From Sulfurisoma sediminicola (GTDB taxonomy: Bacteria > Pseudomonadota > Gammaproteobacteria > Burkholderiales > Rhodocyclaceae): a stretch of DNA of 64,000 bases. Below, in pieces: positions 24,066-33,652 of the stretch (its first letter is position 1; every line of letters starts with the position of its first letter). Position numbers and translations under genes: made by a program. Location of the stretch: NCBI RefSeq assembly GCF_003865015.1, contig NZ_BHVV01000001.1, positions 434,001 to 498,000 of the forward strand, given 5' to 3'. The notes beneath the pieces were generated by a model. That model was not told the origin of the DNA. It did not search any database and worked only from the letters and a program-made list of their open reading frames with translations.

Positions 24066-24952
24066 GCCGCGGCTCCTTTCAGCATCGGGAAGCCGAGCTT
24101 TTCGCGCGAATCGAAATAGGCCTGCGCCACTTCACGCGCCAGTGCGCGCACGCGGCCGATGTAGGCGGCGCGCTCGGTCACCGAGATGGCGCCGCGGGCA
24201 TCGAGCAGGTTGAAGCTGTGCGAGGCCTTCATCACCATCTCGAAGCCGGGCAGCGGCAGGCCGAGGCCCATCAGGCGCTTGGCCTCGGACTCGTATTTCG
24301 AGAACTGGCTGAACAACCAGTCGACGTCGGAATGCTCGAAGTTGTAGGTCGACTGCTCGACCTCGTTCTGGTGATAGACGTCGCCGTAGGTGACACCCGG
24401 CGCCCACACCAGGTCGAAGACGTTCTCGACGCCCTGCAGGTACATCGCCAGACGCTCGAGGCCGTAGGTGATCTCGCCCAGCACCGGTCGGCAGACCAGC
24501 GAGCCGACTTCCTGGAAGTAGGTGAATTGCGTGACCTCCATGCCGTCGAGCCAGACTTCCCAGCCGAGGCCCCAGGCACCCAGCGTCGGCGATTCCCAGT
24601 CGTCCTCGACGAAGCGGATGTCATGCTCGGAGGTGTTGATGCCGAGCGCGCGCAGGCTGTCGAGATAGAGTTCCTGGATGTTGGCGGGCGACGGCTTGAG
24701 CACCACCTGGTACTGGTAGTAGTGCTGCAGGCGGTTCGGGTTCTCTCCGTAGCGGCCGTCCTTGGGCCGGCGGCTGGGCTGGACGTAGGCGGCCTTCCAC
24801 GGCTCGGGCCCGATGGAACGCAGGAAAGTGGCGGTATGGAAGGTGCCCGCGCCGACTTCGATGTCGTAGGGCTGCAGCAGGACGCAGCCCTGATTGTTCC
24901 AGAAGTCCTGCAGCCGCAGGATGACTTCCTGGAAAGTGGGTGAATTGGCCAT
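24062..24952 (-). CDS. glyQ: glycyl-tRNA synthetase alpha subunit
   Basis: This is the catalytic class II chain of GlyRS. The product from ATG 24952 has 296 residues and starts [18 protein letters not shown]. It contains [19 protein letters not shown] and the class II motif region [19 protein letters not shown]. An adjacent TTG at 24955 would add one residue. It is translationally coupled to glyS. Confidence 0.97.
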   Translation of the reverse strand: MANSPTFQEVILRLQDFWNNQGCVLLQPYDIEVGAGTFHTATFLRSIGPEPWKAAYVQPSRRPKDGRYGENPNRLQHYYQYQVVLKPSPANIQELYLDSLRALGINTSEHDIRFVEDDWESPTLGAWGLGWEVWLDGMEVTQFTYFQEVGSLVCRPVLGEITYGLERLAMYLQGVENVFDLVWAPGVTYGDVYHQNEVEQSTYNFEHSDVDWLFSQFSKYESEAKRLMGLGLPLPGFEMVMKASHSFNLLDARGAISVTERAAYIGRVRALAREVAQAYFDSREKLGFPMLKGAAA

Positions 24953-24987
24953 CAAGAAACGCCCGCGAGGTTCGCAAAGGCGCGATT

Positions 24988-26439
24988 TTACAGGCTTTTG
25001 CGGCGCCCCCGCAGCGTCGCCAGGCAGGCCAGCAGCGCCAGCAGCAGCGCCGGCCCGTTGCCGCGCCGGCCGTAGGGCGTGATTCCCCGATACCCGCGCA
25101 CCTCGACGCGCAGGGCGTCGCGCGTGAACGGCGCCAGCACCGCGGCGACCGTACCGTCGGGCGCGATGGCGGCGGTCATGCCGGTGTTGGTCGCGCGCAG
25201 CATCGGCCGCCCGGTCTCGAGCGCGCGCAGCTGGGCGATCTGCAGATGCTGCGGCTGCGCCAGCGAATCGCCGAACCAGGCCGTGTTGGAGAGATTAACG
25301 AGTAGCGTCGCCTCGGGCAGGGCGCGAATGACCTCCTCGCCGAAGAGATCCTCGTAGCAGATGTTGGGCATGATCTTCTGCCCGGCCAATGCGAGCGGCG
25401 GCTGCCGCGGCGGACCGGACGTGAAATTGGACATCGGGATGCGCACGAGGTCGAAGAACCAGGCGAAGCCCGGCGGCACGAACTCGCCGAAGGGCACGAG
25501 ATGGGACTTGGCATAACCCTGCGATGACCCGCCCGGCTGCAGCGCCACCGCGCCGTTGGCGTAGCCGCCCTGCATCGTGCGCACCGCCACGCCGAGCAGC
25601 GTCTCACCGCCAACGGCGAGTTCGCGCAGTACCTCGCGCGGCACCTCGTCGAACAGCAGCGGAATCGCGGTTTCCGGCAACACCGTCAGCTGCGCCGGGT
25701 TTTCCCGTGCCAGCCGCAGATAGGTTTCGATCGACAGGCTCAGGCGCTTCGGATCCCACTTCAGGCTCTGCGGCACGTTGCCTTGGAGCAACACGACGCG
25801 CAGCGGCGCCCCTACCGGCTCGGTCCAGCCGATGCCGCGCAGCACGAAGCCGAAGGCGATCACGCCCACGACCAGCAGCGCCGGCCAGAAGCGGCGCCAG
25901 CCGAAGCCAAGCAGCGCGGCGAGCAGGGCGACGATGAAGGCGAGGCCGTAGCTGCCGAGCAGCGGCGCGTAGCCGGCGAGCGGACTCGGCGGGCTCTGCG
26001 AATAGCCGAGCGCAAGCCAGGGGAAGCCGGTGAACAGCGTGCCGCGCAGCCATTCGGCCAGCGTCCACAAGCCCGCGATCAGGAAGGCATCGCGCAAGGG
26101 ACGCGGCGTATTGTCGGCCAGGCGGCGGAACAGGTAGCCGGCCAGCGCCGGAAACAGCGCGAGGTAGCTGCAGAAGAGCAGCGTGGCGAAGGCGGCGAGC
26201 GGCGCGATCATGCCGCCGACGTCGTGCAGGCTGACATAGACCCAGGAGACGCCGGCGAGGAAAAAGCCCAGTCCCCAGACGAAGCCGAGCCAGGCCGCCG
26301 TGCGCGGCGTCGGCGCCTTGCGCCACATCCGGAACAGCAGCGCCAGCGTCAGCAGCGGCAGCGGAAAGAGGCCGAAGGGGGCGAAGCCGAGGACCGTCGC
26401 CGCACCGAGCAGCAGCGCAGCGGTGTCCTGTCGCTTCAT
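24988..26439 (-). CDS. lnt: apolipoprotein N-acyltransferase
   Basis: This inner-membrane enzyme adds the third acyl chain to lipoproteins. The 483-residue protein has about six N-terminal helices and a periplasmic nitrilase domain with the triad E256 (VLPETAIP), K311 ([12 protein letters not shown]) and C361 ([10 protein letters not shown]). The ATG at 26439 overlaps the corC stop by 4 bases; lnt-corC-ybeY-phoH-miaB is the standard proteobacterial order. Confidence 0.96.
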   Translation of the reverse strand: MKRQDTAALLLGAATVLGFAPFGLFPLPLLTLALLFRMWRKAPTPRTAAWLGFVWGLGFFLAGVSWVYVSLHDVGGMIAPLAAFATLLFCSYLALFPALAGYLFRRLADNTPRPLRDAFLIAGLWTLAEWLRGTLFTGFPWLALGYSQSPPSPLAGYAPLLGSYGLAFIVALLAALLGFGWRRFWPALLVVGVIAFGFVLRGIGWTEPVGAPLRVVLLQGNVPQSLKWDPKRLSLSIETYLRLARENPAQLTVLPETAIPLLFDEVPREVLRELAVGGETLLGVAVRTMQGGYANGAVALQPGGSSQGYAKSHLVPFGEFVPPGFAWFFDLVRIPMSNFTSGPPRQPPLALAGQKIMPNICYEDLFGEEVIRALPEATLLVNLSNTAWFGDSLAQPQHLQIAQLRALETGRPMLRATNTGMTAAIAPDGTVAAVLAPFTRDALRVEVRGYRGITPYGRRGNGPALLLALLACLATLRGRRKSL

Positions 26440-27290
26440 TCCGCCTCGGCGGCAGTGGCGGAAAGCGGCAAGTCGCGTTGCGGGTTGACCAGCAGCGTGT
26501 GCACACGGCGGCTGTCGGCGCGCAGGACCTGGAAGCGCAAGCCGCCGAGCTGCACCACTTCGTTGCGCTTCGGCAGGCGGCCGAGATGGGCGATCAGCAG
26601 GCCGCCGATGGTGTCGCACTCGGCGTCCGAGAAGTCGGTGGCGAAAGCGTGGTTGAAATCGGCGATCTCGGTCTGCGCCTTGACGCGGTAGTGGCCGGCG
26701 TTGTCGAGCACGATGTTGTCGGCGGCCTCGTCGAAATCGTATTCGTCTTCGATGTCGCCGACGATCTGCTCGAGCACGTCCTCGATGGTCACCAGCCCGG
26801 CCACGCCGCCGTATTCGTCGACGACGATGGCCATATGGTTGCGCGAGGCGCGGAACTCGCGCAGCAGCACGTTGAGGCGCTTCGACTCGGGGATGAACAC
26901 CGCCGGCCGTAGGGTGTCGCGCAGGTCGAATTCCTTGCCGGCGAAGAAGCGCAGCAGTTCCTTGGCCAGCAGGATGCCGATGACGTCGTCGCGGTTCTCG
27001 CCGATCACCGGAAAGCGCGAGTGCGCCGCTTCGATCACCGCCTCGACGATCTTCTCGGGAGAATCACCGACGTCGATGACGTCCATCTGGGCGCGCGGCA
27101 CCATGATGTCGCGCACCTGCATGTCGGAGACCTGCAGCGCGCCCTCGATGATGGAGAGCGCGTCGGAGTCGAGGAGATTCCGCTCGAAGGCGCCGCGCAG
27201 CAGGTCGAGCAGCTGCTCGCGATCTTCGGGCTCGCGCAGCAGCAGGTGGGACAGGCGCTCCAGCAGTGACGGCTTACTGTCGGGATCCAT
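26436..27290 (-). CDS. corC: CorC/HlyC family CBS-domain transporter-associated protein
   Basis: The 284-residue cytoplasmic protein has two CBS domains (DIMVPRAQMDVIDV and the second around MAIVVDEYGGVAGLVTIED) and a C-terminal CorC_HlyC domain (IGGLLIAHLGRLPKRNEVV). It lacks the membrane DUF21 part, as in the short CorC/YbeX form. YbeX has been linked to magnesium/cobalt efflux and to ribosome-related stress. It sits between ybeY and lnt. Confidence 0.93.
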   Translation of the reverse strand: MDPDSKPSLLERLSHLLLREPEDREQLLDLLRGAFERNLLDSDALSIIEGALQVSDMQVRDIMVPRAQMDVIDVGDSPEKIVEAVIEAAHSRFPVIGENRDDVIGILLAKELLRFFAGKEFDLRDTLRPAVFIPESKRLNVLLREFRASRNHMAIVVDEYGGVAGLVTIEDVLEQIVGDIEDEYDFDEAADNIVLDNAGHYRVKAQTEIADFNHAFATDFSDAECDTIGGLLIAHLGRLPKRNEVVQLGGLRFQVLRADSRRVHTLLVNPQRDLPLSATAAEAE

Positions 27291-27776
27291 TTAGTAGGGG
27301 TCGGGGAAACCGAGACCGGCGAGAATTTCGCGCTCCCGCGCTTCCATCCGCCGCGCCTCGCGCGCACCGGTCTCGTGGTCGTATCCCTGCAGGTGCAGCA
27401 TACCATGCACGATCAGGTGGGCGAAGTGGGCCGCGACCGCCTTGCCCTGCTCGTGCGCCTCGCGCAGCACCACCGGCACGCAGATCACCAAGTCGCCGAC
27501 GACCATGGGGAGTGCAGAGCCGACCATGGGGAGTGCAGAGCCGACCATCGGTCCGCTGTCGTAAACGAAGGAGAGCACGTTGGTCGCGTAGTCCTTGTGG
27601 CGGTACTCGCGATTGAGCGCCCGGCCTTCCTCGACGTCGACGAAACGCACCGATACCGTCGCCGCGCCTTCCTGCGCGGCACGCAGCCAGCGCAACACCT
27701 GCGGCCGATGCGGCGACGCCTCGTGACGGACGGCGTGCTGTACCGAGAGACTCAGCTCAGGCTTTCTGCTCGCCAT
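27291..27776 (-). CDS. ybeY: endoribonuclease YbeY (with internal repeat)
   Basis: This metal-dependent RNase acts in 16S rRNA maturation and ribosome quality control. From ATG 27776 it has 161 residues. The zinc motif HGMLHLQGYDH (H-x3-H-x5-H) is intact, and the N-terminal NREYRHKDYATNVLSF block is typical. Between that block and GDLVICVPVV there is an odd insertion where the 7-residue unit MVGSALP occurs twice and a partial third copy follows. The gene overlaps phoH by 20 bases. Confidence 0.94.
   Translation of the reverse strand: MASRKPELSLSVQHAVRHEASPHRPQVLRWLRAAQEGAATVSVRFVDVEEGRALNREYRHKDYATNVLSFVYDSGPMVGSALPMVGSALPMVVGDLVICVPVVLREAHEQGKAVAAHFAHLIVHGMLHLQGYDHETGAREARRMEAREREILAGLGFPDPY
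27500..27551 (-). repeat. 21-bp tandem repeat inside ybeY
   Basis: Two exact copies of a 21-base unit (27500-27520 and 27521-27541) plus about 10 bases of a third lie in tandem. The unit encodes GSALPMV in register, so gain or loss of a unit keeps the frame. It lies in a loop before the conserved GDLVIC strand. Confidence 0.9.
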
Positions 27777-28719
27777 GCTGCCTGGTGTTTTCCTCGTACG
27801 CCGCGACGATGCGCGCCACCAGCGGATGGCGCACGACGTCGGAGGCATCGAAATCGGCGAAGCCGATGCCGCGCACTTGGGCGAGGATGCGGCGCGCCTC
27901 GATCAGTCCCGACTTCTGTCCCCTGGGCAGGTCGATCTGCGTCACGTCGCCGGTGACCACCGCCTTCGCGCCGATGCCGATGCGGGTGAGGAACATCTTC
28001 ATCTGCTCGGGCGTCGTGTTCTGCGCCTCGTCGAGGATGATGAAGGCGTGGTTGAGCGTGCGCCCGCGCATGTAGGCGAGCGGCGCCACCTCGATGCTCT
28101 GCTTCTCGAACAGGCGCGCCACCTTGTCGAAGCCCATCAGGTCGTAGAGCGCGTCGTAGAGCGGGCGCAGGTAGGGATCGACCTTCTGCGCCAGATCGCC
28201 GGGCAGGAAACCGAGGCGCTCGCCGGCCTCGACCGCCGGACGCGTCAGCACGATGCGCTCGACCTGGTCGCGCTCGAAGGCGTCGACCGCGCTGGCCACC
28301 GCCAGATAGGTCTTGCCGGTGCCGGCCGGGCCGATGCCGAAGGTGATGTCGTGGTCCTGTATCTGCCGCAGATACTCGGTCTGGTGCGGGGTGCGGCCGT
28401 GCAGGTCGGTCTTGCGCGTGATCAGTGCCGGCGCCGGCTCGGCCGTCCGGCCGCGATTGGCCATTTCGACCAGGCCGAGCTGGATTTCGTCGATCGACAG
28501 CGGCGCCCTGGCCAGTTCGTAGAAGTGCTGCAATGCCTGGCCGGCCAGGCGCGACTGGGCCAGTTCGCCGCTGATGCGGAACTGCTCGCCGCGCCGCGAC
28601 ATGGTGACATCGTAGGCGGTCTCGATCTGGCGCAGGTTCTCGTCGAGCGCGCCGCAGAGGTTGTTGAGCCGGTCGTTGTCGAGTGGCTGCAGGGTAATGG
28701 CGAGAGAGCGCGGTTTCAT
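27757..28719 (-). CDS. phoH: PhoH family protein (PhoH-like ATPase)
   Basis: The 320-residue cytoplasmic P-loop protein has Walker A GPAGTGKT at 130-137 and the DEAQN Walker B region. The N-terminal KH-like part fits the YbeZ type, which partners YbeY in ribosome maturation. It is encoded between miaB and ybeY and overlaps miaB by 4 bases. ATPase or RNA-helicase activity is inferred from the family. Confidence 0.95.
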   Translation of the reverse strand: MKPRSLAITLQPLDNDRLNNLCGALDENLRQIETAYDVTMSRRGEQFRISGELAQSRLAGQALQHFYELARAPLSIDEIQLGLVEMANRGRTAEPAPALITRKTDLHGRTPHQTEYLRQIQDHDITFGIGPAGTGKTYLAVASAVDAFERDQVERIVLTRPAVEAGERLGFLPGDLAQKVDPYLRPLYDALYDLMGFDKVARLFEKQSIEVAPLAYMRGRTLNHAFIILDEAQNTTPEQMKMFLTRIGIGAKAVVTGDVTQIDLPRGQKSGLIEARRILAQVRGIGFADFDASDVVRHPLVARIVAAYEENTRQHGEQKA

Positions 28720-30044
28720 GCGGCCACCACCTCTCCCCGCAAGCTGTGCGGAAACGCGGCGGTGATGCGGACATCGGCGTAGTGGCCGATCAAGCGTTCA
28801 CCCCCGGCGAAATTGACGACGCGATTGTTGGCGGTACGGCCGGCCAGTTCCGTCGCGTCCTTGCGTGCGTGGCCCTCGACCAGGATGCGCTGCACGGTGC
28901 CGACCATCGCCCGGGACACCGCGAAGGCCAGCTCCTCGATGCGCGCCTGCAGCCGCATCAGCCGCTTGACCTTCAATTCCTGCGGCGTGTCGTCGGCCAT
29001 GTCGGCGGCCGGGGTGCCGGGGCGCGGACTGTAGATGAAGGAGAAGCTGGCATCGAAGCCGACCTCGTCGATCAGCTTCATGGTCTTCTCGAAGTCCTCC
29101 CCGGTCTCGCCGGGAAAGCCGACGATGAAATCCGACGACAGCGACAGGTCGGGCCGCGCCGCCCGCAGCTTGCGCACCAGCGACTTGAATTCGAGCGTCG
29201 TGTAGCCGCGCTTCATCGCCGCGAGGATGCGGTCGGAGCCCGACTGCACCGGCAGATGCAGGTGCGACACCAGCTTGGGCACCGTGGCATAGACGTCGAT
29301 CAGCCGCTGCGACAGTTCGCGCGGATGCGAGGTGGTGTAGCGGATGCGCTCGACCTCGGGCATTTCGGCGATGGCCTCGATCAGCAGCGCGAGATCGGCG
29401 GTGTCGCCATCGGTCATCGCTCCGCGATAGGCATTGACGTTCTGGCCGAGCAGGGTGATCTCCTTCACGCCCTGCTGCGCCAGACCGGCGACCTCGGCCA
29501 TCACGTCCTCGAACGGCCGCGATACCTCGTCGCCGCGCGTGTAGGGCACGACGCAGAAGGTGCAGTACTTGGAGCAGCCTTCCATGATGGAGACGAAGGC
29601 CGCCGCGCCGGAGACGGATGCCGGCGGCAGGGCATCGAACTTCTCGATCTCGGGGAAGGAGACGTCGACCTGCGAACGGCCGCTGGCGCGGCGCGCGGCG
29701 ATCAGCTGCGGCAGGCGGTGCAGAGTCTGCGGTCCGAAGACGATATCGACATACGGTGCACGCGCGACGATGGCCGCGCCTTCCTGGCTCGCCACGCAGC
29801 CGCCGACGCCGATCACCAGGTCGGGCTTCTGCTGCTTGAGATGGCGCACGCGGCCGAGATCGTGGAACACCTTCTCCTGCGCCTTCTCGCGTACCGAGCA
29901 GGTGTTGAACAGGATGATGTCGGCTTCCTCCGGGTTGTCGGTCTTCACCGCCCCCTCGGCGAGGCCGAGCACATCCACCATCTTGTCGGAGTCGTATTCG
30001 TTCATCTGGCACCCGAAGGTGCGTATGAATACCTTTTTGGTCAT
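28716..30044 (-). CDS. miaB: tRNA-2-methylthio-N6-dimethylallyladenosine synthase MiaB
   Basis: This radical-SAM methylthiotransferase modifies A37 of tRNAs reading UNN codons. The 442-residue protein has the N-terminal UPF0004 domain with [13 protein letters not shown], the radical-SAM CxxxCxxC motif ([15 protein letters not shown]), and a C-terminal TRAM domain ([11 protein letters not shown]). It is the first gene of the miaB-phoH-ybeY-corC-lnt run and follows the terminator of tRNA-Met. Confidence 0.97.
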   Translation of the reverse strand: MTKKVFIRTFGCQMNEYDSDKMVDVLGLAEGAVKTDNPEEADIILFNTCSVREKAQEKVFHDLGRVRHLKQQKPDLVIGVGGCVASQEGAAIVARAPYVDIVFGPQTLHRLPQLIAARRASGRSQVDVSFPEIEKFDALPPASVSGAAAFVSIMEGCSKYCTFCVVPYTRGDEVSRPFEDVMAEVAGLAQQGVKEITLLGQNVNAYRGAMTDGDTADLALLIEAIAEMPEVERIRYTTSHPRELSQRLIDVYATVPKLVSHLHLPVQSGSDRILAAMKRGYTTLEFKSLVRKLRAARPDLSLSSDFIVGFPGETGEDFEKTMKLIDEVGFDASFSFIYSPRPGTPAADMADDTPQELKVKRLMRLQARIEELAFAVSRAMVGTVQRILVEGHARKDATELAGRTANNRVVNFAGGERLIGHYADVRITAAFPHSLRGEVVAA

Positions 30045-30064
30045 CGATCCCGGGCCGCCACAAG

Positions 30065-30093
30065 CAAAAACGGCCCGCGCGAGGCGAGCCGTT
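30065..30093 (-). terminator. intrinsic terminator after tRNA-Met
   Basis: On the minus strand a 10-pair stem AACGGCTCGC/GCGGGCCGTT (one G-T pair) with a 5-base loop is followed by TTT. It separates tRNA-Met from miaB, so miaB either relies on readthrough or on a promoter too close to its start to recognise here. Confidence 0.8.
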
Positions 30094-30098
30094 GGAAC

Positions 30099-30175
30099 TG
30101 GTGGTGATGGACAGACTTGAACTGTCGACCCCCGGATTATGAATCCGATGCTCTAACCGACTGAGCTACATCACC
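30099..30175 (-). tRNA. tRNA-Met (CAU), probably elongator
   Basis: The 77-base gene folds as a cloverleaf: acceptor GGTGATG/CATCACC, D arm GCTC/GAGC, anticodon stem TCGGA/TCCGG with loop TTCATAA, T arm GACAG/CTGTC and an encoded CCA. It lacks the three G-C pairs expected in the initiator tRNA anticodon stem. A good sigma-70 promoter and a terminator flank it, so it is an independent unit. Confidence 0.95.
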
Positions 30176-30233
30176 ATTCACGCGAGCCGGCACGACGATG
30201 CGCGTATCGTGACTCGGCTGCGAAAGGGGCGAG

Positions 30234-30263
30234 ATTATCCGGTCGGAGGGGCACGCTTGTCAA
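30234..30263 (-). promoter_or_regulatory. sigma-70 promoter for tRNA-Met
   Basis: On the minus strand TTGACA (30263-30258) is followed after 18 bases by GATAAT (30239-30234). This places the start about 50 bases before the mature tRNA 5' end. It lies inside the 5' leader of the divergent hydroxylase gene. Confidence 0.7.
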
Positions 30264-30291
30264 GGTGACCCGGGTCCGGGACAATGCGCCG

Positions 30292-31458
30292 ATGCAAACC
30301 ACCCTGGCATTCGACATCGTCATCGTCGGCGGCGGCCTGGCCGGTCTGGCGCTGGCCACCGCCCTGCGCAAGACCTCGTATTCCATCGCCGTGGTCGAGG
30401 GGCGCGCCCCGACGAAGCCCGAGGGCTGGGACGCGCGCATCTACGCCATCAGCCCCGGCAACACCCGCTTCCTCGAAGGCAGCGGCATCTGGAACCATCT
30501 CGACCCTGCCCGCATGCAGGCAGTCGAGACCATGGAGGTCTTCGGCGACGCCGGCGGCCACATGCGCTTTTCCGCCTACGACAGCGGCATCGGCGAACTG
30601 GCCTGGATCGTCGAGTCCTCGCTGCTGCAGCGCGAGCTGTGGGAGACCGCCAGGCGCCAGGGCAACGTCACCCTCTTCTGCCCGGCGCAGCCTGAGGCGC
30701 TGGCCTTTGGCGCCGACGCGGCATCGCTGCGGCTCGCCGACGGTCGAACCCTGCAGGCGCAACTGGTCGTCGCCGCCGACGGCGCCGATTCGTGGACGCG
30801 CAGCGCGGCCGGCATCGAGGTGCAGTTCCAGCCCTACGGCCAGCATGGCGTCGTCGCCAACTTCAGGTGCGAGATGCCGCATCGCGGCACCGCCTTCCAG
30901 TGGTTCCGCCACGACGGCGTGCTCGCCTGGCTGCCTTTGCCGGGCAATCTGATATCCATGGTCTGGTCGACGGCGGAAGACCATGCCCGCGAGCTGGTCG
31001 CGCTGCCGGCTGCCGAACTCTGCGCGCGCGTGGCCGATGCCGGCGCCCTGCGCCTCGGCCGGCTCGAGCTGGTGACGCCGGCGGCAGGCTTCCCGCTGCG
31101 GCTGATGCGCGCACCGCGCACCGTGGCGCCGCGCCTGGCGCTGGTCGGCGACGCCGCCCACGCCATTCACCCCCTGTCCGGCCACGGCATCAACCTCGGC
31201 TTCCAGGACGCGCGCGCGCTGGCCGAGACGCTGGCGGCGAAACCGGAGCACATCGGCTGCGGCGACGTCCAGTGGCTGCGCCGCTACGAACGCGCGCGGC
31301 GCGAGGAAGTCGTCGCGCTACAATCGGTCACGGATGGCCTGCAGCGCCTGTTCGGCGCGAGCGCCGCGCCGCTCGCGGCCCTGCGCAACGCCGGATTGAA
31401 CCTTACCGGGCATCTGCCGGTTCTGCGCGACGCGCTGGTGCGCTACGCCATCGGCTGA
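30292..31458 (+). CDS. UbiH/UbiF/VisC-family ubiquinone biosynthesis hydroxylase
   Basis: This FAD-dependent ring hydroxylase has 388 residues from ATG 30292 (a GTG at 30265 would add nine). It shows the Rossmann FAD motif DIVIVGGGLAGLALA, the DG fingerprint VVAADGADSWTR, and the UbiH-type second FAD motif ALVGDAAHAIHPLSGHGINLG. It very likely hydroxylates the ring of an octaprenyl-phenol intermediate. Which ring position (UbiH, UbiF, UbiI or UbiM type) cannot be settled by reading. It is divergent from tRNA-Met and lies before dsbC. Confidence 0.88.
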   Translation: MQTTLAFDIVIVGGGLAGLALATALRKTSYSIAVVEGRAPTKPEGWDARIYAISPGNTRFLEGSGIWNHLDPARMQAVETMEVFGDAGGHMRFSAYDSGIGELAWIVESSLLQRELWETARRQGNVTLFCPAQPEALAFGADAASLRLADGRTLQAQLVVAADGADSWTRSAAGIEVQFQPYGQHGVVANFRCEMPHRGTAFQWFRHDGVLAWLPLPGNLISMVWSTAEDHARELVALPAAELCARVADAGALRLGRLELVTPAAGFPLRLMRAPRTVAPRLALVGDAAHAIHPLSGHGINLGFQDARALAETLAAKPEHIGCGDVQWLRRYERARREEVVALQSVTDGLQRLFGASAAPLAALRNAGLNLTGHLPVLRDALVRYAIG

Positions 31459-31503
31459 CGCCCATTCCCAGAACTTCCCAATTTCCCCAACCCCGGAGTT
31501 TCC

Positions 31504-32217
31504 ATGTTCAAAAAATCCCTCGCGCTGGCCATTGCCGCCGGCCTGCTGTTCAGCGTCGCCGCCCAGGCCAGCGAAGCCGACGTCAAGAAGGCGGTCGAAG
31601 GCATCCTCGGCAAGAACGCCAAGATCGACAGCGTCAAGAAGGCCGGCGTGCTCGGCCTCTACGAAGTCGTGGTCGGCGGCGAGATCGCCTATGTCGACGA
31701 GAAGGCCAACTACATCATCTTCGGCAACATCGTCGACGTGAAAGCGAAGAAGGACCTGACCGAGGAGCGCAAGCTCAAGCTCGCCCAGATCAAGTTCTCC
31801 GACCTGCCGCTCGACCTCGCCATCAAGCAGGTCAAGGGCAACGGCAAACGCGTGATCGCCACCTTCGAAGACCCGAACTGCGGCTACTGCAAGAAGCTGG
31901 CGAAGGAGCTCGTCGGCATGACCGACGTGACCATCTATACCTTCCTCTACCCCATCCTCTCGCCGGATTCGCTGGAGAAGTCGAAAGCCATCTGGTGCGC
32001 ATCCGACAAGGTCAAGGCCTGGAACGACTGGATGGTGAACGGCGCCGCCCCCGCCGCCGGCAAGTGCGACACCAGCGCCGTCGAAAAGTCCGTGGCGCTG
32101 GGCCAAAAGCTCAGCATTCGCGGCACGCCGACCATCTTCTTCACCGACGGCAACCGCGCCCCCGGCTACATGCCGGTGGCGCAGCTCGAGAAGGCCATCG
32201 CCGCCGTCGGGAACTGA
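31504..32217 (+). CDS. dsbC: thiol:disulfide interchange protein DsbC
   Basis: This periplasmic disulfide isomerase has 237 residues with a signal peptide (MFKKSLALAIAAGLLFSVAA, cleavage after AQA), an N-terminal dimerisation domain, and a thioredoxin-like domain with the CGYC active site (FEDPNCGYCKK) and cis-Pro loop RGTPTIFF. Two further Cys (WCASDK, GKCDTS) match the structural disulfide. A GC-rich repeat follows it. Confidence 0.94.
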   Translation: MFKKSLALAIAAGLLFSVAAQASEADVKKAVEGILGKNAKIDSVKKAGVLGLYEVVVGGEIAYVDEKANYIIFGNIVDVKAKKDLTEERKLKLAQIKFSDLPLDLAIKQVKGNGKRVIATFEDPNCGYCKKLAKELVGMTDVTIYTFLYPILSPDSLEKSKAIWCASDKVKAWNDWMVNGAAPAAGKCDTSAVEKSVALGQKLSIRGTPTIFFTDGNRAPGYMPVAQLEKAIAAVGN

Positions 32218-32292
32218 TGTCCCCCCAAGCTCCCTTCGTTCGCTACCCCCACAGGGGGCGCCACCGCCCTGGGGGCGGCCCGGCAGTCAGCT
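32218..32292 (+). repeat. GC-rich multi-hairpin intergenic element
   Basis: The gap between the convergent dsbC and amtB holds C/G tracts that fold into nested hairpins, such as CCCCC-ACA-GGGGG (32246-32258) and CCGCCCTGGGGGCGG. I recall similar sequences in betaproteobacterial intergenic regions but cannot confirm this here. It may terminate both genes. Confidence 0.5.
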
Positions 32293-32294
32293 GA

Positions 32295-33500
32295 TTACCA
32301 GGCCGTCTCGCGCTCGGCGCCGGCCGAGATCTTGTGAATGGTCAGGTCGGCGCCGTTGAATTCCTCCTCGGCGTCGAGGCGGATGCCGACGATCTTCTTG
32401 ATCAGGCCATAGACGGCCAGCCCGCCGGCGAAGGCGATGGTCACGCCGAGCAGCGTGCCCAGCAACTGACTCATGAAGGCGACGCCGCCCAGGCCGCCCA
32501 GCGCCTTCGCGCCGAAGATGCCGGCGGCGATGCCGCCCCAGGCGCCGCAGAGGCCGTGCAGCGGCCAGACGCCGAGCACGTCGTCGATCTTCCAGCGGTT
32601 CTGCGTCAGGGTGAACATCACCACGAACAGCCCGCCGGCGATGCCTCCGGTGATCAGCGCGCCCAGCGGGTGCATCAGGTCGGAGCCGGCGCAGACGGCC
32701 ACCAACCCGGCGAGCGGGCCGTTATGCACGAAACCCGGGTCGTTCCTGCCCACCACCAGGGCGACGAGGGTGCCGCCGACCATGGCCAGCAGCGAGTTCA
32801 TGGCGACGAGGCCGGAGACCTTGTCCAGCGTCTGCGCGCTCATGACGTTGAAGCCGAACCAGCCGACGATGAGGATCCACGCGCCGAGGGCGAGGAAGGG
32901 GATGCTCGAGGGCGGATGCGCGCCGGCGATGCCGCCGTCCTTGTGATAACGCCCCCGGCGGGCGCCGAGCAGCAGCACGGCGGCGAGCCCGACCCAGCCG
33001 CCGACGGCATGCACCACCACCGAGCCGGCGAAATCGTGGAATTCCGCGCCGAAGGCATCCTTGAGCCAGCCCTGGATGCCATAGGCCTGGTTCCAGGCGA
33101 TGCCCTCGAAGAAGGGATAGACGAAGCCGACCAGCAGGAAGGTCGCGGCGAGTTGCGGCCCGAAGCGCGCCCGCTCGGCGATGCCGCCTGAAACGATCGC
33201 GGGTATGGCTGCGGCGAAGGTGAGCAGGAAGAAGAACTTGGTCAGTTCGAAGCCGCTCTTCTGCGTCAGCGTTTCGGCGCCGACGAAGAAATGCACGCCG
33301 TAGGCGATGCCGTAGCCGATGAAGAAGTAGGCCAGGGTCGACACCGAAAAGTCGCAAAGAATCTTAACCAGCGCATTGACCTGATTCTTGCGCCGCACCG
33401 TGCCCAGTTCGAGGAAGGCGAAGCCGGCGTGCATCGCCAGGATCATGATGGCGCCGAGCAGGATGAAGAGAACGTCGGCGGAGGTCTTGAAGTTGTCCAT
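32295..33500 (-). CDS. amtB: ammonium transporter
   Basis: This is an Amt/Rh-family trimeric ammonium channel of 401 residues with about 11 membrane helices and no cleavable signal. The twin pore histidines H164 (VVVHAVGG) and H315 (WPLHGLCGAWGG) and the conserved Asp in HDFAGS are present. No glnK lies next to it, which is unusual for amtB. The upstream region has a sigma-54 promoter and NtrC-type sites, so expression under nitrogen limitation is expected. Confidence 0.95.
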   Translation of the reverse strand: MDNFKTSADVLFILLGAIMILAMHAGFAFLELGTVRRKNQVNALVKILCDFSVSTLAYFFIGYGIAYGVHFFVGAETLTQKSGFELTKFFFLLTFAAAIPAIVSGGIAERARFGPQLAATFLLVGFVYPFFEGIAWNQAYGIQGWLKDAFGAEFHDFAGSVVVHAVGGWVGLAAVLLLGARRGRYHKDGGIAGAHPPSSIPFLALGAWILIVGWFGFNVMSAQTLDKVSGLVAMNSLLAMVGGTLVALVVGRNDPGFVHNGPLAGLVAVCAGSDLMHPLGALITGGIAGGLFVVMFTLTQNRWKIDDVLGVWPLHGLCGAWGGIAAGIFGAKALGGLGGVAFMSQLLGTLLGVTIAFAGGLAVYGLIKKIVGIRLDAEEEFNGADLTIHKISAGAERETAW

Positions 33501-33535
33501 ATTGGTGCTCCCGATTCACGAATCCGGAGCACGAA

Positions 33536-33551
33536 AGCAACTAACATTCCA
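33536..33551 (-). promoter_or_regulatory. sigma-54 (-24/-12) promoter for amtB
   Basis: On the minus strand the sequence TGGAATGTTAGTTGCT fits the consensus TGGCACG-N4-TTGCW, with GG and GC spaced 10 bases apart. The start would be near 33525, 25 bases before the ATG, with GGGAG as ribosome site. Confidence 0.7.
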
Positions 33552-33612
33552 GAAAATAACTGTATTGGGATTAATGGCTTGCAAACGTCCGCCGCCGCCC
33601 GTCGAGAGCGAA

Positions 33613-33650
33613 TGCACCGCCCCGGTGCAAGCACCGCACCATTCGTGTGC
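33613..33650 (-). promoter_or_regulatory. tandem NtrC-binding sites upstream of amtB
   Basis: TGCACC-N5-GGTGCA (33613-33629) is a perfect 17-base NtrC palindrome, and GCACC-N5-TGTGC (33636-33650) is a second site with one mismatch. They lie about 96 and 118 bases upstream of the predicted sigma-54 start, a normal enhancer distance. The distal site ends 2 bases before the mltA stop codon. Confidence 0.75.
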
Positions 33651-33652
33651 AA

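Noticed and set aside
21993-24119. 708-residue plus-strand frame opposite glyS
   Set aside because: It is a shadow frame. The glyS protein is complete and recognisable throughout.
33626-33641. Second possible sigma-54 element upstream of amtB
   Set aside because: GG-N10-GC spacing is present, but it overlaps the perfect NtrC palindrome. The element at 33536-33551 fits better with the enhancer distance and start codon.
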